From Perkinsus chesapeaki (Eukaryota; Perkinsozoa; Perkinsida; Perkinsidae), in the NCBI GenBank assembly GCA_013115145.1, contig JAAPAO010000110.1, positions 1-64,000 on the forward strand: DNA of 64,000 nt, written 5' to 3'. A program made the translations under genes and the position numbers. The notes under the pieces are model-generated. The model searched no databases, had not been told where the DNA came from, and worked only from the letters and a program-made list of their open reading frames with translations. How positions within the stretch are numbered: position 1 is the stretch's first letter; each line of letters starts with the position of its first letter. Below are positions 56,748 through 64,000 of this stretch, piece by piece.

Positions 56748-57866
56748 TTATGACCGCATTGCCTTGTGGATAACGTTGGAATCTGATCTCGGTGTCGACT
56801 TACCGTAGGTAGCCAAAGCGTAAAAGAGTGAGGATTCACCCCAAGGCAAGAGATCCTGGGCTAAGACATCCCCCTGTGCAAGCATGATGCCACGTAGCCC
56901 ATATTGTTTCACCAGTCTGAACTTATCAACCGCACGGGTTTGCGAAAAGAAATAATAACCCTTCCCGGGGCGAAATATAACCGAACCATTACCCATCAGC
57001 GTGAAGGTCATAAACCATATCGGAGTAACCCGCGACTGATGTAGGGAAATATGTAGGTTCTGCGAGGAGTGGTATCTACGAAGCATCACCATCGGTTCTA
57101 GGTTATCGAATGAGCACTCACCGTCAAGATCATCTTCCTGCGTTTAGTACCGGCTAGAGTGGCATTCTTGATAGCTTCCTCGGCGAATCCATCCGTGTTG
57201 AAAGTAGTAATCATGCTAGCATCAGGCAACAAGTATACGAAGCTTAGATCTGCGGTTCCAGCTAGGCCGCTCTTCTGGGCGATATACCAGTAAATCGAGG
57301 AGAAACTGCCACCGAATAATCCAGCGCTGTGAGGCTGAGCTGGAGGGAGCCTACCTTAATGCCGCCATTAGTTTGAGCTCCTTAATAGCCCGGATGAGTT
57401 CGAGCACGATCTCTGTATTGTTTCCGGTCTCCTTCCACGGGGTTATCACAAAACCGTCCACGGGGTACTTCTTGAGGAAGTCTCGAACGCTCTTTAAGAA
57501 TACGGTCTTGTTGAATACTTCATCGTAAACTTCACCAAGGGAGCTCAGGATCGTCCCATTTCTTTCCTTTACTCGCTTTCTCAAGTCACGGAAACCAGTC
57601 CTGTTCCACTCGGGGTAAAAGATAACATCTTTAACGATTGTACTATTTGCAATTACATAACCACCGAGCACAAAGTTCTCTGAACCGATTTCGAGAAGCT
57701 TACGAAAGTAGGCTTTCCAAGTGTATTTAGGCCAATTCGGACAAAGTGTTTCGTTCCGACATTGTGGTCTCTCTTTGATAACCCAGGGATATTGGACGCC
57801 TTTATAGAACATTTCGTTGGAACGAATAGGAATGTAGAGTAGGAGGATGCATAGAGCAGTCCACAT
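56748..57866 (-). pseudogene. GH18 (chitinase)-like secreted protein 2, frameshifted
   Basis: Paralogue of gene 1: MWTALCILLLYIPIRS signal peptide, FVLGGYVIANSTI, FLKKYPVDGFVITPWKE, ADLSFVYLL, SDMVYDLHAD, GNGSVIFRPGKGYYFFSQ, QYGLRGIMLAQG. Three introns are seen (near 57300-57350, 57074-57120 and 56800). The strand that should hold D-x-x-D-x-D-x-E reads DGFVITPW, again without the catalytic Glu. Between DLHAD and GNGSV (about 57000) five bases present in gene 1 are missing, which shifts the frame. This is either a pseudogene or a sequencing error. Confidence 0.6.
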
Positions 57867-59158
57867 AGGATTAGGTCAGCAGGCCAACGAAACTGAAGTA
57901 ACCCAACTTATGCAGGGGCGTCTTTATAGATCCTATGGTTGAGGGCGAGTCCATCTAGCACATGGAGCAGGAAGCAGCGGAGGGTGTCACCAACACGGAC
58001 GTGTCGGCTCACCCCGTATACTCAATCGATACCTTCTCTAGAGTCGCAACGCTTCCTGTGAGCAGTCAAGTTGTCTTAAACCGTTGTCAGTCAGTTGTTG
58101 AGTCAGTGTTGTTGTATTCCGTCGTTTGCATGTGAATCGGTCTGCTTCAAACTGGTCTCCATGTTATCTGGTACCGTAGATGGCGCCAGGAGCTGCACAC
58201 TTCGCCCGATATCACCGCATGTCTAGAAACTTGCCAAGGACAGAGGGGAATGCATTCATTGGACGTGGAAGTATCTCACGCAACGGTTCCTCTCCCGTGC
58301 GCTCAACGTATTCTGATTCGTTTCTAAAGTTATTGGATACCCATCCGCCATGCCGTATGGGGCGGCTCTAGTGGAGCCTTCATAACTCTACGGGAGTACT
58401 ACTGTCCAAATATCTGGTGCGAGAACTGAAATACCTTTTGAGCCTCAGAATCGGAGGTTGTACTGTTGCCTTCGTTCCTGCTGGCTAGTTCTCGATCGCT
58501 CTGGCCACCCATACGAGGGTGTCGGTAGTGTCTAGTAATGTCTCTGCAGTGACATCATCGCAGCGTGTGATTTGCTTGTGGATCACAATATGTAGTTATA
58601 TCGATTGGTTTATGTATGGTCATTGTTGTGTTAAATATATTGGATTGGAGTCATTATACGTCACTTAGTTAATTCGGGTTGTGTTGGTTTTTCCACACTT
58701 TACTCGACTCCGGTTATAAATCACAACTGATCAATCGTCCACATAACGGTAACCAAGTTGCTAACCCTTAGTCCCCAAATGACGGGTAAAAAATAGTCTG
58801 AAGAGGATAAGGCTCGATACATTCAAACTTAACTGGTCACTGATATTGTGATACCAATAGTTAATATGTTTAATGATATCATTACAAAGCAGCCGAGTTA
58901 CTCATAACTGTTAGCCCCTTTGACCAAGGCCATTCCGTCGGCCAGGGCGGGCTCCTCTTGAACACTAGTCCATCGGTGCGCACACAACACCTCGCATCTC
59001 GGGATTAGCAAGATATTATCATCCTTGGGGGGCACATTTTAGGCTGGATGTCTCCCTGGTGGTATTATCGCGTAGATCGCGTTTTAACACTACTTTGAGA
59101 ACACAATACATGTGGAATAACAGAAACGAAGACAAATCACACTCTTCCAACACATGAT
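57867..59158. other. intergenic region with duplicated block
   Basis: No supported gene. ACAACTGATCAATCGTCCAC followed by ATAACGG (58725-58752) resembles 54240-54267 downstream of GH18-like gene 1, so the duplication that made the GH18 pair reached into flanking DNA, or a third copy has been lost here. Confidence 0.5.
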
Positions 59159-60606
59159 TCAAAAACTTTTCGGTCCTCCACAGATGTAGTCGAAGTTACA
59201 CTGACAATAGCAACCATCACAACAGGGCAAACGGCGAGGAATCCTCACCCATTGGAGCTCCAGTCCCTGACAGATTCGACCAATAGTAAATTGTCTATCT
59301 GCAGACGTCTGAACCCTCGGACGACTTGGGCAACCTGAGGGGCATAAATCGACAAATTCGGGTCGTTTCGACTTCACATCCGCCGCATTTGAAACTGTAG
59401 GGATCTTGTTTCCTTCGTGGTCTGTACCAGGATCCCCTCCAAGAACATGGGACACTCTCTGTGCTATTGCAGAGAACAGATCAGCATCACGATGGTCGAC
59501 CAAAACAAACGTATCGACGACGGAGCGAAGCTCTTCCATCGTGTCCAAGTTGTTAATCTAATAACTTATCAACAACGATAAGTTATTGAAAGCTCACCTG
59601 TGCCCTCGCCTTCTGTGCCACACGATGGCACAACTTCGAGTCGGCTGAGCCATGCCGGGCCAGTGACCGAATAAATGCCAAGGACTCCGCTAGTGAAACG
59701 TCTCCTAGTAACCTGAGCAGACGACGGTTGCTGGCACTTAAAGATTAGTGAATGCCCCATTCTCTTAAGATACCCCAAGTCGGCACAGAATCAGCCTCTA
59801 TAGGCTGACGGGCGCCAAAAGGAAATTCAAAACCTTTTTTAGTTTTTTCGACACTAACTATTACTAAGAGCCTATCACTGAGATGCAACTATCATGTAAG
59901 TTTCAATACAATTTCGTGGCGAGTGACTCTTTTATGTCTACCTGTGCGAATGTCTTGCCATCTGCGCAAACACACCTCTGTGGGCGCCTCCTCCTCCTCC
60001 CTGTTGTTGTTGACCTTCCCCTATGCTCGACACCAGTCTTCGAGAGAGAACATCTGCCATGATGACCAATGACAAGCCACACTTATAGTTAGGAAGCTGT
60101 TCAGGCAGGACTTGACCAATCCTTTCGAACACCAGCGACACTGATAAAGAAATATCGACGTACTCCTTCAACATGTTCTCACTTAATTGGATCGTTTTCT
60201 CTTCTTTCTGGCCAGTAGTGACTATTGCTTTATTTTCGTTGGTAGTTCCAGCCCGCCTTCCATACCGGCAAAGGTTCTCCAACTTAAACCAATGCTCATC
60301 AATCGCTCTAGCAATTATCGCGGAGGATCTCTCGTCTAGTATTGCCGCTGAAGAGGCAACTCGACGACAGAAGACTTCCCAGAATGCGGTGGGCCGGGCT
60401 GCTGCTGGATGAACTAGACAGTCCGTTGCAGTGTGCCTGAACAAGTGACGTTTGAAAGGCAAGCTCCTCTGTGATGGGTAATTTTCAGCACCGAATATCC
60501 CGCGATTGAGTAGCCTGAAGGGCCTTTTAGAGCTTCGTTGCTGCCCTGTACTGTAATTGACCTCTGTTAAGTGGCTGATGACGACAATCCTACTGGCAAG
60601 CATCAT
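59159..60606 (-). CDS. heptatricopeptide-repeat/RAP-like mitochondrial protein (tentative)
   Basis: Three exons (59942-60606, 59598-59730, 59159-59557) total 1197 nt, 398 aa. The start at 60606 gives an Arg/Ser-rich leader (MMLASRIVVISHLTE ... QQRSSKRPFRLLNRG) of mitochondrial type. The body is made of helical repeats such as AIIARAIDEHWFKLENLCRY, AESLAFIRSLARHGSADS, MEELRSVVDTFVLVDHRDAD, LFSAIAQRVSHVLGG, which recall the HPR repeats of organellar RNA-binding RAP/octotricopeptide proteins. No RAP domain is seen; the C-terminus is Cys-rich (CCDGCYCQCNFDYICGG). Intron 2 is a 40-nt hairpin. Confidence 0.5.
59558..59597. repeat. 40-nt intron that is a hairpin
   Basis: This is a GT-AG intron in phase 0 of the 398-aa gene (joins KARAQ to INNLDTMEEL). 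In the plus-strand direction its core is AATAACTTATC (59560-59570), a 6-nt loop AACAAC, and GATAAGTTATT (59577-59587), 11 bp perfect. Only the donor bases (GTGAGCTTTC) and the last AG fall outside the stem. Confidence 0.85.
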
Positions 60607-60643
60607 GCTACTTATCCTTCTAGGATCCAAGGATGGTATCCTA

Positions 60644-60663
60644 GGTTGATCCTAGGATCAACC
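60644..60663. repeat. 20-bp perfect palindrome upstream of the 398-aa gene
   Basis: GGTTGATCCTAGGATCAACC lies 38 bp before the proposed start at 60606. Related CCTAGGATA and TAGGATCC bits flank it. Confidence 0.85.
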
Positions 60664-60738
60664 ATTACTGGCAGGCATCGATGACAGTGTCACTGTCACA
60701 TTTGGGGAGTATCCAATTTTAGGAAAGAATATTTAAAA

Positions 60739-61138
60739 TTACTCTTGTAGAAAATTTATTTTATGAAGGACCATTTCGGGAAGACCGGAGGAGGCCCGAT
60801 CGATGCCAAACCATCTAATCTCGATTTCCACAATCTCCACGGATTCCTTTCCAGCACTTCCCGCCAAACCCGACAAAAACTCCTCCACCGTGCCCGGATT
60901 CCATAGCGATTTGACAGTAGTTGTTACAGGTACTAATGTGCCCGTTCTCTCACCGTAATAGAGTCTTATCCGCCATCGAGAGCACCTCTCTTCCATACAT
61001 TCGATGATGCTCTGGCTTACGTGCCTTACTGACCTTCCATGGCCGATTCCAACGCCATGGCGAGTCTTGTGACAATAGACGCCTTGAACGCCTCAGAAGA
61101 CCACCACCACTACTACAGTAGGAAGAGGAGGAGGCCAT
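60739..61138 (-). CDS. small basic protein, possibly mitochondrial ribosomal
   Basis: ATG 61138 opens MASSSSYCSSGGGLLRRSRR, then WRWNRPWKVSKARKPEHHRM, a phrase reminiscent of the 'PWR/KxSxxRKxxHRKR' segment of fungal mL60-type subunits. A second frame (RLYYGERTGTLVPVTTTVKS ... WFGIDRASSGLPEMVLHKIN) continues to the stop at 60739. I could not find an in-frame GT-AG splice between them, so one junction or the reading is wrong. The family assignment is weak. Confidence 0.3.
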
Positions 61139-61362
61139 GAAGCCGAAAAAAGTAACTACTACGCCGATGAAGACGGACCGTGCAGCCAGCAGCGTCCGCT
61201 TACCATTGTGGTATCAGTTCGATCTACAACACTGTGCTCGACTCCACTGTACCCCAAATTCATAGCTCATAAACTCTGATCGATTGAGCTCTTCTAAACA
61301 ATAGAAACGGTTTCTAGATTCATTTCGGAAAGGAGACAGCAGGTAATTGTGTCACTTAGGAA

Positions 61363-62182
61363 TTTACTTCTCCTTCTTCTCTTCAGCTTTCTCCGCAGTA
61401 GGCTCCGACTCACCAGCCTTCTCCTCCTCTTCTTCCTTGGCCTTCTTTTGCTCAGCCTCTATACGTTGGGCTTCATCCACTGTCCAGGTTGCTACTGCCT
61501 AATAAAGAAGTGTCATCTAGTGTAATTAATTATTCTTTATTACGACTAAGCCAATGAGCAGAAGAATAAATCCAATGACAAGGTTGAAGGGGAGCTCCCA
61601 TTTGGGGAGGAACCAGAGGTAGACGAGGCATATCTGATAAGACAAGATAACATTGTAACACAGATAACCGACCAATCCTTTATAATACTTCATAATAGCG
61701 ATACACCCTTTAGGCGAACTGGACACTCGGAAGATCTCGTGAGCCCAGATCGGCCCCTATCCACTGTAGAATTGTATTATCACTGACGTGGATGATGAAA
61801 GGCGCGAACCAAGGTAGACTGTTAAGGCCACCATTCAGATACGATATTGATTGAAATTTTACGCCTCGAAATAGCTGCTTCGGAGTAACCAAGTGATACC
61901 CTTCCCTATTACACAGATAAGAGCTCCTACTATTCGACGGATAAACTTGAGGAGGTCCTCAGCCCCGTTGATGCCCAATACCTAACGAAAGCGAATGGGC
62001 AGGATTACGGACAGTATAAGGCGAACCTCGTCCAAAAGGTCTCCCAAACTCATCGATTTCTCTTCCTTTTTCTCGACAGCTCCATCGTCAGCCTTGGTCT
62101 CCTCCTCCACCACAGCTTCCTTCTTGGGCTCCTCCTCCTTGGCGGCGGTTGAGGAAGCCTTTGCGGTCTTCTTGATAGACAT
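61363..62182 (-). CDS. small membrane protein with Lys/Glu-rich ends
   Basis: ATG 62182 gives a Lys/Glu/Ala-rich start (MSIKKTAKASSTAAKEEEPK). A 45-nt intron joins LLDE to VLGINGAEDLLKFIRRIVGA. Further exons give LPWFAPFIIHVSDN and the hydrophobic ICLVYLWFLPKWELPFNLVI with LLLIGLVVIKNN. A last exon is charged (VDEAQRIEAEQKKAKEEEEE) and ends at about 61363. The middle exon order and frames are not all confirmed; the TM exon may end the protein at 61526. Probably an ER or other endomembrane protein; no family recognised. Confidence 0.4.
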
Positions 62183-62420
62183 TACTTACGTTAGGAACAA
62201 AAACGTACTGATAATAAGGAGTTCCCGTAGCTTACTGCACGAGATGATCTCGAGATTATTTCAATTTGTATCATGAAGCTTTATAATACGGTTTTAAAAG
62301 TATTATTTATGCCATATTTTGGAGGAAACCTTTGAAAGTTTTTTTGAGTTTCACGAATCGAATGCATCCTGAGTAACACAACTCCCCGATCATCAACAGC
62401 CAAGACTACTGTTTTCATGC

Positions 62421-63264
62421 TCAATCGAACATGAGGCTGGTGTCTGCCCGGAACCTGTCTAGTTGACTGCGGCTGGCAACTAAGTTGGGCATTCTAGGGT
62501 TCTGTGCTACTGTATACCTGCAATAAAAGCCGCCCCTTAGAATCGAACGAAAGACATTTAATTGCGATCACGGCGCTCTCCCAGCTGAGCTAAAGTTACT
62601 ACGTCTGTTCGGGATGGTAATAATGCCCGCCGTATTCTCTATTCGATAAACTCCAGCGCCCCAACTGGCTGTAGGCCAGCATCGGATGAACGTCATTCGC
62701 CGTAGACCAGTGGCCGTATCTAAGGTCGAAGCATGCATCACTCGCATCCACTCAACGTAGCCTACTCGTTCCCTTCCCCATAGTGGTGCTTCGGATACCC
62801 TTGTTCTCGACCACCCAGGAGCTCTCCTGCGGCAGGGCCCGGGATGGTGAGCTCCCACCCTAAACTTCGCTCATGTCATTCAGTATGGGCCATGAGTAAT
62901 ACCTCCAATAGTCATCCGAGGCTTCCCTACAACCCGGGCTGCGTCTCGCCTCCTGGCTGAGCTGGCTATGCTTCCAGATCTTGATGAGGCCGGCATTGAG
63001 CTGGAGCGACTACGATTGGTTCGGCCTGAATAAGGACAAGAGTGCGAGAGAATTGATTGTTGTCCACTGCTGACGCATGCTTCATTGGGTAGAACGGGTA
63101 TCGAATAGAGGCAAACCGCCGGAAAAATAGAAAATATGCGTTGATTTCTTACCGCTGCTTGGACACTGATTGGCTAGTCTAGCAGAGGGGGTTGGTGATG
63201 GTGCAAAAGGGACAATTCTACGCTCATAGACCTCCGGCATGTGGCTTGCTGGTATCCTATGCAT
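62421..63264 (-). CDS. Uncharacterised 187-aa protein
   Basis: Five exons (63153-63264, 62903-63079, 62766-62826, 62603-62719, 62421-62517) total 564 nt with every phase consistent. N-terminus MHRIPASHMPEVYERRIVPF is followed by an Arg/Ser-rich stretch (RTNRSRSSSMPASSRSGS) likely to be phosphorylated. Then comes a Tyr/His/Gly-rich part (QGYPKHHYGEGNEYGHWSTA; LSNREYGGHYYHPEQT) and a tail ending FRADTSLMFD. No family recognised. It could be a cytoskeletal or pellicle-associated protein by composition, which is a guess. Intron 4 contains a whole tRNA-like sequence. Confidence 0.65.
62518..62602 (-). repeat. intron made of a complete tRNA-like sequence, 85 nt
   Basis: This is a phase-2 intron (joins HPEQ-T to YTVAQNPRMP). 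It begins GTAGTAACTTTAGCTCAGCT, continues GGGAGAGCGCC (a perfect D-arm GCTC/GAGC), then an anticodon region, TTTCGTTCGATTCTAAGG (T-arm) and GGCGGCTTTTATTGCAG. The donor GT is the first two bases of the tRNA-like 5' end, and the oligo-T tail makes the acceptor. Acceptor and anticodon stems are badly mispaired, so it is unlikely to work as a tRNA. Confidence 0.78.
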
Positions 63265-63420
63265 TAAGGAAATGGGAAAAGATCCAAGTTGGTAAGAACT
63301 GCAGAGATTTGCATTTATTCTCGGCAGATGGAACAGAGTGTCAAGCTGAGCAAAAACGAAGACGGTCGATACGCTGCATAGTTACTTCACTCAGCTATGA
63401 ACCGTAGAGACTTTTTCAGT

Positions 63421-63493
63421 GGTCTCGTGGCCTAATGGATAAGGCGTTGGTCTTCGGAACCAAAGATTGTGGGTTCGAGTCCCACCGAGATCG
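63421..63493 (+). tRNA. tRNA-Arg(TCG)
   Basis: A complete cloverleaf: acceptor GGTCTCG/CGAGATC (one G-T pair), D-arm GGCCTAATGGATAAGGC, anticodon arm TTGGT-CTTCGGA-ACCAA (anticodon TCG), T-arm GTGGG-TTCGAGT-CCCAC, then TTTTT as Pol III terminator. It lies between two minus-strand genes. It is the only tRNA in the window that looks intact in every stem. Confidence 0.95.
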
Positions 63494-63707
63494 TTTTTAT
63501 CAGCGAGATATTTAAATCCTGTCACAGGTTACTTGTGGTGAAGGGTTGAGTCGTAAAAAGATCTCTTGACCCGCAGTATCATCATGGTCAACAAGGAGCA
63601 ACGAACTACGTAGACCCAACGCAAGCACCTATTGTTCGATAACACCCTTCGGCAGATAATAGGATTAAAACATGCTCTCAAAAATCGGAGTATTCAGATT
63701 TTAAGCT

Positions 63708-64000
63708 TCACATCTTCCCTTCTACTATTTGTTGGATAAGAGAAAGTAAACAGGTGGGGACAAGACACAACGAGACAATGAACAATGATTTTGACAAGTA
63801 GTATCGGAAGTCTCTTTCCCTTCCGTCATAAGCGACCATTCGGCAATAGAGATAAGTCGGCATAATAAAGGCCACCGTATTGGAGCCTACAATACCGACA
63901 AAACTGAAGGTTACCCCTAAAGACCGGACAAGTATAGCCGTACCAACCGAAAAGACTTGACATAAAATCGATACAACAGCGGCGCCAACACCAGAGTCGT
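63708..64000 (-). CDS. amino-acid transporter (AAAP/SLC38-like), C-terminal part
   Basis: An open minus-strand frame enters from the right edge and stops at 63708. It reads GVGAAVVSILCQVFSVGTAI, then SLGVTFSFVGIVGSNTVAFI and MPTYLYCRMVAYDGRERDFR, with a last hydrophobic segment (LFIVSLCLVPTCLL). The V-G-x-x-x-x-x-x-I-x-P-x-x-Y arrangement late in the protein is typical of the amino acid/auxin permease family. The gene is cut by the window end. Substrate unknown. Confidence 0.7.
   Translation of the reverse strand, partial: DSGVGAAVVSILCQVFSVGTAILVRSLGVTFSFVGIVGSNTVAFIMPTYLYCRMVAYDGRERDFRYYLSKSLFIVSLCLVPTCLLSLIQQIVEGKM

Noticed and set aside
1-64000. CRISPR arrays, bacterial operons or prophage
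   Set aside because: No direct-repeat/spacer arrays and no prokaryotic gene organisation; all recognised genes are eukaryotic with introns.

Overview
The window is nuclear DNA from an intron-rich unicellular eukaryote. Nearly every gene is cut by GT-AG introns, mostly 40-50 nt long. Both strands are densely used, the standard stop codons work, and no gene is bacterial in style. The mix of families (SWD2/WDR82, CLP1, TGS1, FAP7/AK6, PEX11, NF-X1, tandem SMS-like lipid enzymes, HPR-like mitochondrial protein) fits a protist. My best guess is an alveolate such as a perkinsid, but nothing here proves it. Exon models whose joined length is an exact multiple of three, and which are therefore the most reliable, are NHE, PEX11, AK6, the three SMS-like genes, and the 269-aa, 398-aa, 187-aa and 164-aa proteins.

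Layout: 0.4-3.6 kb Na+/H+ exchanger (+); 3.8-11.5 kb PLU-1-repeat/PHD-finger chromatin-type protein (-); 11.9-13.2 kb trimethylguanosine synthase (-); 13.2-18.8 kb poorly coding DNA with two unfinished minus-strand genes, an assembly gap and a 34-bp minisatellite; 18.8-24.6 kb uncharacterised genes; 25.0-25.6 kb subtilase fragment (-); 26-31.5 kb small or uncharacterised genes and palindromes; 31.5-35.6 kb CLP1 (-); 35.8-36.9 kb PEX11 (-); 37.3-41.3 kb WDR82/SWD2 (+) with a mariner relic in an intron; 41.7-42.6 kb AK6/FAP7 (+); 42.7-45.5 kb intronless NF-X1 protein (+); 45.7-53.7 kb three tandem sphingomyelin-synthase-like genes (+); 54.5-57.9 kb two GH18-like secreted proteins (-), at least one damaged; 59.2-64 kb mitochondrial-type, membrane and unknown genes (-), a tRNA-Arg gene and the end of an amino-acid transporter.

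The most striking signal is not a gene. At least eleven short spliceosomal introns in seven genes contain the 3' part of a tRNA (T-arm, 3' acceptor strand, then an oligo-T run) in either orientation, and two introns contain a whole or nearly whole tRNA. In sense orientation the oligo-T tail after the tRNA 3' end supplies the pyrimidine tract and AG acceptor. In antisense orientation the complement of the same tail supplies the GTAA donor. The same intron position in two SMS-like paralogues carries tRNA pieces in opposite orientations. A second class of short palindromes occurs in and between genes, including a 40-nt hairpin intron and a 29-nt self-complementary insertion that breaks a GH18 frame. 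I read these as two families of intron-associated inserted sequence (introner-like), pending tests.
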